Assembly: GCF_964199755.1 (NCBI RefSeq)
Contig: NC_133896.1
Span: 92,938,200-93,002,199 of the forward strand
Direction of reading: 5' to 3'
Source of the DNA: Larus michahellis
Taxonomy: Eukaryota > Chordata > Aves > Charadriiformes > Laridae
Length of the DNA: 64,000 nucleotides
The translations under genes and the position numbers were made by a program. The notes beneath the pieces are model-generated. The model searched no databases, was not told where the DNA came from, and was given only the letters and a program-made list of their open reading frames with translations. Shown here one piece after another: positions 13,200 to 25,877 of this stretch (position 1 is its first letter; every line of letters begins with the position of its first letter).

Positions 13200-16100
13200 C
13201 TTATCCACTGCAGTGGGGATGATATTTTTGAATTGTGTTTATTTGTTGGCACCCTGGTGTGAAAGCACTTCCCATCAACTGCATATTAATCTTGTCAGCA
13301 GTTTGTGAACGTTTTCCTCCCTCCCTGCTCTAACTAATTTATGACTTTTGGGTCTCTTGCTCCCTTCCATCCCCACCTCTCACTGTAATTAAAGAGAAAT
13401 TAATCTTCCTGATTTTTGTTAGAGTGACTCCAACCATGTCAAAATGGTAAGAAAGGGACTACTTTAGCCCTAGGAAGAGTGAACTTAGGAAAGTTGTAAA
13501 TTAACTTTTAGAAAAACATAGGTGGTGATACAGGTATCTAGCCATTACATGTTTGGATGATCTTTAAAAGTCCTCGGTCATTTATCACTGTACTTCTTCC
13601 ATTCATCCATAGCCACTGGTTTGAACCTCTGCTGGGTTTTCCTTATCTTGAAAACCCCAGGGACACTGCAAACACACAAAACTGTATCACTATCATCCTG
13701 AAATCTTGGAGACCATTAGCTATATTCATTGATACAGCTTTTTATTCACTATATCCTAACTATCACTATTAATTCTTCTGTTACTTGATTATCCAAACAT
13801 ACCTGGGCATTTTTTGCAATCCACCACTCATGGTCCCTATTTCTTGGGTACATAGCCCACAGTGATTTTTATTTCAGGGCGTTTTTGGGGAGCTGAACTG
13901 AATTTAGTTGCACTCAGCAATCTTCTTCAGGAAAAAGCACTATTAAAAGCTCTCTGGCTGATGGGGGCAAGTGCAAAGGGTGTGACGCTGTTAGTGCATG
14001 GGGACATTGACTAGTTGGAATTATAGAGGAGGTAACTGAGAGTGCCCACCACACAGGGAGTGCACATCCTGACCCCCCACCCCCCGCCATCAGCGAGGAA
14101 GCAGGTCTCCCCATTCCCTTGGCAGGGCGGAACTAGCAGTAACCCTGTTCCTTTTTTTTTAACTCATTTGATGGTCGCTTCTGATGAGTTGCTCCAGCCT
14201 TTCACTCTCTTGGGCTGGTGAAGACTCACATGTCCACATCAGTGTGGACCTGGTGGTGGTGGGTCCTGGACCCACTACCAGAACACTCGACTATATCTAG
14301 GATGGATACTGACAGTTTGAAATAAGCTGTAGTTCACTAAAAGTGGAGCTGATTGCTTATATAGCACCCCAGGCTATATTGACCATCTTATTTTCCCAGG
14401 AACCTAGCTAAATAGCCCAACCAAATGCAGAGCTTGGCAATACCTTCTAGTTCCTCTATGGTAAGAGCCCCCGTTACCTGGAAAACTCAGCACATGCAGT
14501 CTCAGTCTTCCAGATCTGCAACAAAGATGAGCATAATTCAGAGAAGCCTCTGAACTATGCCCATCTGTGAGCTAACTAAATGTCTTCTGTAGCTGTTTGG
14601 CATTCATATGATGGTAGTAACTTTTGCAGGGACCTAGCCACTGTGCCATTACAATTCATAATTTCATTACTTCAGAAGCAGATCATTGTTATGTACTAGG
14701 GAGAGGGCTATACTTGAAAAAAAATGATCTGCAGAGATGGGCGCGTGAAGTTGCCCTCTCAAGAAGCATCTTCCTGAAACCACATGTCCCCAGGTCCCTG
14801 GGATTTGTACCACATGCCTAGTAGACTTCAACTTTTTCCTTTTGACTGAAAACAGACAGGACAAACCTGCATAAAGCATCCCCTCTTCCCTGCATCCTGT
14901 CCCCACTGAAGCTAGAGAAGGTGCAATGACACATCCATACCCAGAATCTCCAGATCTTAATTTATCTTTCCTCCATCATGGTGTCCTAAATTGCCCAGAT
15001 CTGTCAACCTTTTTGGTACACCATATAAATCCTTTACACGATTAGTGTTTCAGGAAAAGGGTCAGATATAGGATAGAAGGGAAAGAAGGAGCTTTTATCA
15101 GGATGAAGGAAAGTGGACAGGGGTTCGAATTTATAGTGTTGGGCTGTCAGATGTTTTGTAAGAATTTGATATTGCTAAGTACTTTATCACTGATGTATTT
15201 GCATTTCTATTGTTTTTACAAAGCAGTAAGGCAAACAGACATCATCCCAAACTGAGAGGCCAATGGCACATCTGAAAAACAAGCAACTTGCTTCTTGGGG
15301 ACTGAAAGTAAATTCTTATTTTTCTCTTTGTTGGCGAGGTTTTTCTACCACACAGTGGAGCTGTCTGCTTCAGGCAAACTCTGCCTCCTTTGGAATATCA
15401 AGAAAAATATCACGCTAAGCACTGAAAAGTGCAGCAAGGTGAGTAATCTTGTACTGGTTGAAGACTAGAAATGTAACAGGCAGAGGACACGTGACCCTCT
15501 AGATGCTTTAAATTCAACTAATTCCATAACTCAGCCTCTTCTGCATAGATTTCATTTGCTTCCTGTCCAAATGCTCATCTCCTATTTCCGCTAACAACTC
15601 TGCTTCCATTCAGAGCACTGCTATTGTCTCTGCTAACAAATTTGCATCAGTTGCAAGTGTGCCACTTTGTTATTTATGTCAGCATCATCCTGCTGGGATT
15701 AATAAGTCATTGTGTATCCCAGGGCTGCAGCTATTTCTCTTATTTATGTTAATGAGTCCTGCATAAAAGGTTTTGCCAAAGTCTCAAAAAGTGTAAAATT
15801 GATGACATAATCGTGGGAGAGTCTACAGGAATATTAAGAAGGATTAGGATACTATCAACAAATCAGGTTTTAAGTATTGTTCCGCTGGGCAAGGAGTGTT
15901 TTCAATTAATTTGTAATTAAATAAGGGAAGCAATTTAGTGAACTCAGAGAGATATTCCAGCAAACGGTTTATCTCATCAGTCTGAACCTCACATTCCTCC
16001 AGAACAGGATCATTGTTTAGATCTTGGGCATGTTATATGATCCGACCTATAGGAGTAATTTAATAAAACATCAATATTTTCCTTCTATTAACCCTCAGTG

Positions 16101-16690
16101 TCATGCTGAATGGAGAGAGTTGCCTCTGCCTCCCTTCACAGTCCCCATTAGATCTGCACCCTCTCTAACTAGTTGGACAGGTGTTATCACTAAGCAGCTT
16201 GGGGCTTTCAAACATAGACAAACCAGACACATTCTCCAGCAAATTTGCAGCACAGCAGTAATACATGGATGCATGAAGACGAAGCAAGGGAGGGACAGAT
16301 AGAGAGGGCAGAGAACAATGAAGGGGAAACACACCCTGCTTTCACAGTGGAAAACATGGTGTCAATTGAAGAGATTTCCAACTAAGATGATGGGATTTGC
16401 TTCTATTTTCTCAAAATATTCTTTATAAAATCCTTTCTTCAATCAGACCCAGAAGTATAAGGTAGTTTAAGAGGACCTGAGAAGAGATGAGCAATTCCAG
16501 ATGGGGTTCTATGCATGAACATATTCAGGGTAGGCAGAGCAGGGATTTGTTGATTGCTTAAAGGGCTTAGTGCAACAGCTGGGCACATTTTGTATATGAC
16601 GAAAAATAAGTGCACAAATGAATGCTGATGTCCAGACATCTGGCCTTATAGCTATTGTTCTTGGCTCTTCTGTTTTTTTCATAGCCAGAG
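13200..16690. other. Intergenic DNA with AT-rich, motif-dense segments
   Basis: 13200-13420 carries a T-box half-site (GGTGTGAA at 13256), a FOX-like TGTTTAT and several TAAT cores. 15600-15800 carries two copies of TTATTTATGT. No exon was recognised in the rest. Confidence 0.4.
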
Positions 16691-16699
16691 TTATTCCAT

Positions 16700-16945
16700 G
16701 GAGCAGATTAAGGGGGGAAGAAAATTATGACATGAGGGAAGAGGAGCCAAGAGAAGAGATTTAGGAGATAATTAAGAGGTAAAGCAGGAAAGAAAAAAAA
16801 ATAAAGTGCAAAGGGAGTATAAGGAGACAGAGGAGGAGATGAAACCGGTACAGAACTGAAGAATAAAAATGTTGGGGACAAGGAATTAGAGAAGGGATTG
16901 AATGAAGTAGGAGGAGACAAGACAAGCAGAGGGGTAAAGAGAGTA
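16700..16945 (+). repeat. Purine-rich block
   Basis: Nearly continuous A/G on the + strand, with gaggagaga-type words. The overlapping minus-strand frames (Phe/Leu/Ser/Pro-rich) are compositional artefacts. Confidence 0.6.
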
Positions 16946-17519
16946 CCATAGCAACCATATGTTGTTAAAGACTTACTGCAACCGCTGATAAAGGAAGGAA
17001 GCCATAGACACCTTTGGCATAGATTCCTTCCTTTTCAAGTCTCCACTCACTTTGGCTTCTCCTCTCCCTCTCTGTCCCTAGCCTGCCCCAGTCATTGTCA
17101 TACTCATGATAAGACACTTAAATGGAAAAATCAACTTAAAAAACTGAAAAATGAAATTATGGACTTTTTTTTTGCTCATATTGAACACGTTCTGATAAAT
17201 TTGTTTATTTTAGAAGCTGTAGTGGTACTAAAGTTCAAAAGCAAAACGTGGTCCTGTCAGAAGGAATGGCTTTTGAGTCAGGAGTGTTCCTCTTTCTCTC
17301 CTTGTGAAAACTATCAAAGCTTGGCCAAGTTGAAAAGGTCACATTTTGATATGCGCAGGTCAGAGCTGTGCAGGTGAAGTCACCAGGGATTTTGTGCATG
17401 CTCTGCATACATCAGAAGTCAAGTAGGTTGCTTCTTATAGACACTGCTTCTAAAGTTAGTAGTGGTAGGACAGACTCCCTCAGGATTGCAATGATCTGCA
17501 GATGGCACTCAGAAAACAG
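16946..17519. other. Intergenic DNA, nothing recognised
   Basis: Unique-looking AT-rich sequence between two purine-rich blocks. No gene or repeat was identified. Confidence 0.45.
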
Positions 17520-18170
17520 GGCCTACTGAATGGAAGCGGATGTGGAGGGGAGAGGGAAGGAATAAAAATCCAATTGATACAGAGCAGGAAATTGTCTGAA
17601 GCATAGAAATTACAAACAGGAGTTGTTTGGATAATGCTCAGGGCAGGGATCTGAGGAAAAGCAAAGGCTACATGCAGAAGAAAATAGGAGGAGGAATCTG
17701 AGGAGGAAAGACACAGCTTGAGGAGAAGGCTGGAGCCACAAGCTATATTGGAAACCTGTCAGATGATGAGGTGTGGCAGTAGAGATATCAGTTCTAGTAG
17801 GCCTTGTGTTCAAGGTAAAGGAGTTGGTCTAGATCAACCCAGAGGCTGGAGAGGGTGCAGAGTACTGAAGGCAGGAAAGAGGGTGAACGCCAAGGGTGCA
17901 TGAAGAGTCTGAGAAGCTGGAGTGGTACAAAGCAACAGAGATTGCAAGAAATGCAGGTAGGGAGAAATTATTTGTAAACTTAGAGAGGCAGAGAAACATT
18001 GATCAGGGAACTAGTTGATGCTGGTGACACAAATCATAGAAGGGAGTCAGGAACAAGCTGAGCCAAGAAACTGGGGCAGGGATGGGGAGAAGGGATAGAA
18101 CTACAACATGTATCTAAGGATGGGGAAAAGACAGAACTGCAGCAAGGACCAGGGAACAGAGATGGGGCAC
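17520..18170 (+). repeat. Purine-rich block
   Basis: A-, G-rich + strand with imperfect recurrences of phrases such as ggcagggat and gacagaactgcag. It resembles the other purine-rich blocks in style but shows no clear monomer. Confidence 0.5.
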
Positions 18171-19584
18171 AAGGATCACAGCTTGTTTGGAGCTGGCAGA
18201 GGGGATCCCCTTTGATCACAGTCCCCATTGGAATAGAGTCCACATCTCACCACTCCTCCCCTGCCATGGAGTCTCTCTGAAATGTGGTAATACGAATTGT
18301 ATGACCTCATCTCTTTTTAATGCTCATTCACCTACCAAACAGCAAACCTCTGCTGTTACCAGTTACTCCAGTTAGCTCAAGTGACAAGGGCTGCTGAAAG
18401 TGATCCTAAATTATCAGTGATGGAGTTAAGGATGTCAGTGTGATCCTACATGACTGGTTTATTTTTCCTCAAGTCCACCTTTCCTTTTTGAAGCCTAGGA
18501 ACTTAAACTCAGAAAAATATTTTAAGAGAATACTATTAGGCTGTTAAGGTCAAGGGCTTTTAGGTTGTTTAAAATAAGGTCAGCATTGTGAGGCATTGTG
18601 AGGTCAAAAGTATGAGGTTATGCTACTGTAAGAATTTAACTCTGTTGTTCTTACAGTTTCTCCTATGATGCTGTATTAATTTTGAATTTTTATCTAACAG
18701 TGAGCTCAATGTCCAGTTTGATTTTTAGTACAATGAGACACAGTGCTCAGCATATCTGGAAATGGTTCCAACAAAAAAATAATTGTCTGTGTCCTTCTTC
18801 AGCTACACATCCCGCAAAGAAAATGCTTATGACAAGAAATATCTCATATAGCTTTCAGGGGTTCTCTCCTTCTCTAGAAACATCTCCTTTCCCACTCCAG
18901 CAGCTGTGGTTCACCCTATCCCTCTCAAGCTCCTAGAGGTAGGTCCCTTTAAGCTATACAGTGGCCTGGGTACTTTAAATACTGCTTGAAGAATCGGATC
19001 ATATTTTCCAGTTCCCATTTAATAATGACTCCTTATCTGAGTGTGGCTCAAAGAAGCCCACCTTCTCCGCCCATATGTGAAACAACCATGTGCTGCTATG
19101 TCTAATTTTCGTCAGAAACCTGGAGAGAGATTGCTTTCCTTCTGGAGAGGCCAGGCAGGACTGGGTTACAAAGCAACATGAAACTTCGGGCACGTAAGAA
19201 TTGCCTTGGTTGTGGTGCTGGGGTTTTGTATTTATAGTCTGCCCAACTCCAGGCATGGAATGCAGCCACAGACTTGGCTTGTTTATCTTTGTTTTTGTTG
19301 CACCAACACCTATAAATGAAACAGAAACCCCACAAAAGGGTTTCTGAGCTTAACCGCTTCTGAGCTTTTGCCCAGCTGTACAACCTCTGTCTTTCCCTCA
19401 GATAATTATGGAAGGACCAGAGGGTTGATCCTCAGTCATATATGAATCTTCTTCTCTGCAGAAGGGAAAAAAATAGTTCTTAAGAGGAGCCAAACAAGAC
19501 CAGAGGATGTGCTGTAGGAAACAACAATGCCTGGAGCCCAACTTATGGCTTAGGCAGGGCCTGGCCAGCATCATTTGCTTTCAT
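18171..19584. other. Intergenic DNA, nothing recognised
   Basis: Includes a 10-bp tandem duplication (gcattgtgag twice) near 18584-18603. Frames of up to 93 codons lack splice context or motifs. Confidence 0.45.
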
Positions 19585-19915
19585 TACAGATGATAAAGCC
19601 AGAAGAAGCCATTGTGATCATCTGATCCAGCCTCCCGCATAACACGAGGCATAGGACTTTCCTAAGTTATCTTATCTCCAAGCTATAGCATCTGTTACAG
19701 GAGGGAAAAACATCCAATCTTGCCTGGAAGCTTTCCAGAGAAGGGTGTTCATCACAAGGCTTGCTAATTGTCCCCAGCCATTAGCTGTGATCCACATTAA
19801 ATATGTGGGGCCTTGTTTCCAGTCTGAACCAGCCTGTCTTCAGCTTCACCCCCTGCATATCATCATGCTTTTGTTCACTGTACTGAAGAGGTCCAGTCCT
19901 TAGTCTGCCTTAAAT
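19585..19915 (-). mobile_element. Ancient CR1-like LINE 3'-end relic
   Basis: The stretch containing gccattgtgatcatctgatcc, cctcccgcataacacgaggc, aacatccaatcttgcctgga and tttccagtctgaacc follows the 3' region of old amniote CR1 elements (abundant in turtles) in antisense orientation. It is heavily mutated, with no coding capacity. Family assignment is from memory of the consensus. Confidence 0.65.
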
Positions 19916-20139
19916 GTCATGCTTGAATGATAGGAAGACTCCACTGAATGGTGTCATCTCAGCAGTGCAGCACCATGAAAGACCATGGACTTGAACACCA
20001 ACCACGGAAGACCGCCCCGTCTCCGTATCAAGGGTTGCAGAGCATCGCTCAGAGAGCCCATTTCTTCTAAAGTCCATGGGGACTCCTAGTGGGAAAGACA
20101 CCATGACTTTCAAAACACTGGAAATTGTTTATAATCGAA
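19916..20139. other. Intergenic DNA, nothing recognised
   Basis: Short unique stretch between the CR1 relic and the motif-dense segment that follows. Confidence 0.4.
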
Positions 20140-20720
20140 GTGATCAATTATAAATAGCTCTCGCTCATTGTCATGTGGCCAGCTTAATTAAGTAGCGCAG
20201 AGCGTGTGCGGTCACTCACCTCAGATGATAGAAAAATCTGTATTGGGCCTTTGCCCTAATGTGAATTTCCTGACCTGACAGATGGGGATTGAGTGTCTGT
20301 TTATGCCAAGAGGAGTTGGCTAACATTTTTCCTCTAATTACTAATTATACCAGTGAAAGGGGCTTTACGGCCAGAGTCCTGGAAATGTGAAACTCGATCA
20401 TCAGAGATTTGCAGGAAAGATGGAAGATTGATGGGTGACATCAAACAGCTGACAAGGAGGCCAGGGCAGCCAGACGGACAGCAGCTGCTACAAGGGGCTT
20501 CAGGGGTGGGGGGGCAGCTGCTCAGGGTGGGCAGGGGTCCGTGGGGGAGCAGCACCGAGGGGGCTGAGCCATTTTAACAGTTCACCCCCCCCCCCCAGTC
20601 ATTTCAGATATGAATGGGTCTAATCTCCCTGGGCTTGAGGCTGCGTGTGAGAGTGCATCTACCAACAGGTGATAAGGCAAAGCAGCGGGGCTTGAAGGCA
20701 GCTGCCGCTGCAGAGGGGCA
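20140..20720. promoter_or_regulatory. Candidate enhancer: MEF2-like site plus four CAGCTG E-boxes
   Basis: TTATAAATAG at 20148-20157 fits the MEF2 consensus YTAWWWWTAR. CAGCTG occurs at 20446, 20482, 20515 and 20699. AT-rich homeobox-like cores (ttaattaa, taattactaattat) lie between. A G-rich tract (20494-20562) and a C12 run (20585-20596) are embedded. The combination resembles muscle or mesenchyme enhancers. Function is inferred, not shown. Confidence 0.3.
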
Positions 20721-23700
20721 TCAGCTCCAGCTATGGCAGAGGGCTCCACAGGGCACTGCGAACACCGGACCAAGGAAGAGGAGCCGGAGGACATAAATCA
20801 ACTCTTCTGGGCCCCAGGTTCCCCAGATCCAAGCCTAAACATCAGTGTGTTCATTCCCTGAGGTCCCAGGAAGCCTACTGTCCCAACCTGCTATGGAGTG
20901 AGACCAAGGTCACCACGAAGAGATCCCTGCAGGGCAGTTTTCTTCTCTGAAGAAGACAGGAGTTGCATACTCTCATTAAGCTGCATTGATTCCTATTTAG
21001 AGGTCCAAACCCAAATCACCCTGGTGGTCTCTGACTCGATGGTGGGATCGGCACATTGCCTGATTCTCTGAGAGATGTTTGGCCCAGGCTGGGCTGTGTT
21101 ACCCCCACCCTATTGGCATCTGGCAGGCTGGAGACTGGTGCTGCATCACAGGGCTCATACAAGCTCAGTCTCCAGTGGTCCTGCCACAGCGTACTTCAAG
21201 TGGCCTCCAAACAACTGCCGTTTCCTTGGCATTCTTGGGAATCATGTGGATCAGCTTCCAGAGCTTCCTCTATGGGCTCCCTTGTCTAAACTGCAGATCT
21301 CCTCCTAATTACAGCCACTCTGCCAGTGTGACTGTCCACAGGGAGACTCCCGTGCTGACAGGAGGCCTTCTTCTGCTGAAGGACTTAAACCATCGTCTTG
21401 AATGACATTCCCTGAGTGGACCTAAGAGTCGTGGTGCTGGTACAGCTACTCTTGCTCCCAGCATTATTGCCTGCTCACCGGTGTCACCCTGAAGAGGATT
21501 AATTATCATGGCATGAGCCCACATCACTATGCCAGCAAACCGCAGCCCACATCCTGCCCAAACCCACTATTGTAGAAAGACAGCAGAGTGACCACTGGAA
21601 ATACATAAATTGTGAATCTGATGGGGAGTTGAGAGAATACTGGCTTTCACTGTCCTGGAGCAGTAGGCATGTGGTTGATTTGTGTAATGTTAATTGAACT
21701 TTATTCTTGAAAAGGGCCATGCAAATGGTGTTTGGTTTTGCATTTCCCGAATGTGAAAGAAGCATGTAGACAAATAGTGAGCCATCCTCATGAAAACTGA
21801 TTTTTGCTGGATGTAAGAGAGCACGCAGCAGCAGTAGCATAGGGATGAGCAGCTTTGTGATAACAGGAACTTTTTCACCAGTACAGTGAGATGAATTTCA
21901 AACTGGTATAGTAAACAATGCACATGTGTATTAATACATAAATAACCTCTACTGCCACCTAGCCAATAATTGAGGTAGCTACCACGAGCTCCATCTCACG
22001 TAACAAGCCTGCCTTTCACCAGATTTGGCAGAATATTATAATAATTATGAGTGTTTTCCAGAGCTCTAGATCATAAGTATATGTTTGAAACAACCAAATG
22101 ATCACATATTACAGTTTCATGGTTCAGCATGTACAGTGTCATCCCACTGTTTCTGGTCCAGGTGGGTAGCCTTCATCTGAAGTGCAGTTGGAAGGATACC
22201 ACAGGGGCTAACTCCGTAACACATACATTCTCTTCCATGAAGGAGCCTAGTTATCTAGTCTACCTAGGAAAGGCTGCAGTCTCCCACACTGACGATGTTT
22301 GCATTTCTGTGCTAGTACTTCTCATAGATAAAAAATACTGAGCATCTGTTAGCTTAGAGGAGAACAGTCTGGCTCTTTCACTGTGTAGAAGACAACTGTC
22401 ATCAAGAATCGAGCCTGAGTTTTGCAGCTCCAGCTTTACGAATGCATACAGAACCACACTGAAAATATGGATATTTAACATTACAACTAGTTTTGTATTG
22501 TCTTATTCTATTTTTCTTTCTTCGAATTATGTTTTAGGCATACTACTGTACAGAAGTGTCTTATGTTCTTTGAAAAAATCCAAAAAACCAAAAAAACCCA
22601 CAGGCTTTTTGAAACACCCATCATCAAATCCTCATAAATATCCTAGAAAGCAGCTGGGCAAGACATCCCCAGCTTGATCTTTATCAGACTGATAAGCTGT
22701 TCTTTTAAAAAGTCTAATGCAAATGATTTCCAGGGCTTCCCGTCTAGGTCAGCAGCCTTTCAAAACTCGATTAAAACATTCTATTTCCCCACTGACTTGA
22801 GGATAACAAATGGATAAAAGTCTGCGCATAATGTTTCCTTTCTTTAACAATTCTTTAAATTCCAAATATGTAAGTGGAGGTCTAGAGCTCAGCATGGGAG
22901 GATGGGCAGACAAATAGGTTAAGGCAGGTCAAGGTATCTCAGTTTAAAAAGACATTAAACACATAGCGCAGTCCCTAATGGTAATATTGCCATGCCCCAC
23001 CAGTACCATGCCCCACCAGCAGTGTATTTGCATGGGAAGAACGGGAATTATTTTCTCCCAGCTTCAAACGCCTGCCTTTCAGTGCCTTCCCACCCTTCAT
23101 CACACTTCCAGCTGCACGGACTGCTTGTTTGTGTGTAGCAGCAGTGATGCAGCGTGCCCCAGGGTTCTGAGCTCTGTCCCTGCTTTGTTCTCTCCAGGCC
23201 TTCACATCCCCTCCATAGATAAAATGAAGAACAGGAATGTACTCATTCTTTCAGAAAACCACGCTGTTCCTGGCTAGTTGACGAAATAATCGATGATGGC
23301 ATAAATGCAGCCTTGAGGAATGCCTCCCAAAGGCCAAGCTGCATCATCAATAGTCCTTTCTCATGAACACTCACGGGCAAAGAATTTGGTTTACAGCACT
23401 GTAAAGCTTTCCATCATTTTGCCATACTTCTGAAAAGCAAAAAGGACAGCACTTTCTGCAGGGAACTCCACTCTGCTTGGCAGTAAAGATCTCCAAGTCT
23501 CTGATTTGAACACCACCCTACTACGTTTAGTGGATCAACTGACTAATGTTTCATTAAAATCTATTAGAACCACGGGATGAGAAGTGCTGCCAATCATATC
23601 TACTACGTGTTGCTACTCCACTCATTCTAGGCAGAAAAGAAGAGTAAGCCAGCTCAGTTTGCCCTGTTTTGCCCTATTAGACAGCCCTCTAATTAGATGT

Positions 23701-25877
23701 GAGTATACCTCCAGTGATCCAGGATGTGTGGCCGAAGGTGTGTGAGCCAGGTACATAAGCTCCGACCATTCAAGGTCTCTGGGGAGCTAACTGCCTACAG
23801 ATCTGGGCCTCAGCCTGTTGTTGGAAGCATCTAGAATTACTCAAACTCTGATGGCAAGGTCTGAATGAGGTAAGTGTTGAGCTTTAGTAGTCAATATTTT
23901 CCTTGCTTCAGAACTGATCATCTTTTCCCACAGCTAGCTTACTGCCCCAAAATAACAGTGATATATTTGCACCAGCTTGGAATCCCAAGTACTAAGCTCT
24001 AAAAAAGAACATAAAGTGCTGATTGAACCTTTTGTGCAAAAGCTACGTTATGATCTCTGAAATAAAATTCCACCACCTCTGAAATAAAAACTACCCTAGA
24101 AGTGATTCAGTTTCAGAGTAACCCTTTATTACACCCAAACTCTCACACTTCTTGGTGGCATAGCTCTGTCTTTCTAGCGTTGTCAAAACATCATTAGACC
24201 AGAAGACAGCCTTTCAATTTCAGTTCATTAATTTTCTGTCCTGGAAAGCAATAGTTGGTGTTGCAGAATCCAAAAAAAGTTCAAAAAAATCTTGCAAATG
24301 TCAGACTTTTGTATAAGACGAAAGCAGACAAGTTGCACTTCATTGATCCACACTGGTAGTAATGGCACTCAAAGTTTACTGACGGTAGTTTGCAATAAAA
24401 ATAACTAATTCATCAGTGCTTTCTTTAACTTGTTATTGCTTAGACATCACAGGATTTTGTGGGATGATGAGGAAAAGCAAAGATCATTCAAGGCAAACGG
24501 AAGAGAACGTTCAAAAAAAAGCTTTCTGTTGGCATTTAACGTATCTTAAAAAAAGCTAAGAAATTCTGCATTCTTTCTTTTTTGCTTACAGTCTTACTTT
24601 GTCATACCTGATGACAGGCAGTCACAATGACTTTATGATGTTCGTGTACTCAGAATATATCCATGTAGAACAGAATTGGGTTTAGACACCACAGCCGGTA
24701 CATTGGGACGAACTGCCGAGCTCAGCAATTTATCTCAAATCTCTCCACATTATTTTCAGACACTGACTCGTACCTCTCTTAAAAATCACTAGATACAAAA
24801 TAAGCATTAAGGATGGAATGATCTGAAAACACCGGCACAGGCAGGTCAATACACTGGGAGCATGGCCAGATTTTAGCTAACTAGTGTACCTTTTCTATTA
24901 ATGGCCCTCAGCATTTTGCAGCCCTGCCACAGTAAATGTTTTGCTTTGTCTGAAGTAATGAGATGGAGAGAGAGGGGAAAAAGGCGTGATTTTTCATTCT
25001 GACTGCTGTCAATGCGAATTAAAGTATTCGGCTGATGGGAATTAGTGCTAACACAGTTTGTTAACTAAGAAAAGTGCTAATTAGAAATCCTTTTAAACTC
25101 GATCTCTGTAATGATATAATGTAAACACTTGCTGCATTTTCTTTGCTTAAAGCTTACTGAATCCATAGGAATGGCTGGTCATGACAGAAGCTGTACGATG
25201 TTGATGGTAAGGTATTACCGATTCTTCTTTGCAACTTTTATTTATTACACAACACCTGTCAGTAGGAAGTAGAGCTTTTACATTAAAGCAGGTGTTAGCA
25301 TCTGATAGGGATGAAAATATTGTTTACCTTCCCAAAAATTATTTCATTTGCTCTTTAAATAAGGAATTAGTTTTCCAAGAATTTTAAATTAAATCTGCTC
25401 TTCTTCAAATAGCTAATTTAAGAAATGCAGAAAATACGACAGAGCCTTGTTTTTGCTGTTATTTGCAGAAAGAAAGACAGCACAAATTCTTTCAACTTCC
25501 CGTATTGTTAAGACTCACTAAAATCTTGCACACAGGATAACTATGCAGACTTCAGGGGTCAGGAAACTTTTTTTCTGGTTACTTTTGCATAGTGTCCATC
25601 CAAAGAAGCTGAAGAATAATACTCCATTAGAGGTAATTCCACAAAGGTAAGCAACGTTTCATAATACTTTCCATTGCTCACTTACCTTGGTAGGAGGGTG
25701 CAAGACGAGGTCCTGGCAGGCAGAGACTGCTCATAGCCTGCTTGTCCCCATCACCTGGTTCTCACTGTGCTTTTCCTGATAATAGCTGGGGCTACAGCAC
25801 TTGCAGGGGGCACTATATAGGTTCAGGGCTAGATCCCGATGCCCTCTAGAATAAAAAAATTCCCAAATTATCTACAG
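20721..25877. other. Intergenic DNA, no gene recognised
   Basis: Moderately GC-rich to about 21,550, then AT-rich. Overlapping frames near 21056-21405 lack known domains. The segment 24,930-25,310 is dense in homeobox-like cores and contains an inverted pair of T-box-like half-sites. Confidence 0.5.

Noticed and set aside
16708..16958. Two overlapping minus-strand frames rich in Phe, Leu, Ser and Pro
   Set aside because: They are the complement of a purine-rich tract; signal-peptide-like appearance is compositional.
21056..21405. Three overlapping + strand frames of 77 to 108 codons in GC-richer DNA
   Set aside because: No domain, no splice pattern and no preferred frame; consistent with chance.
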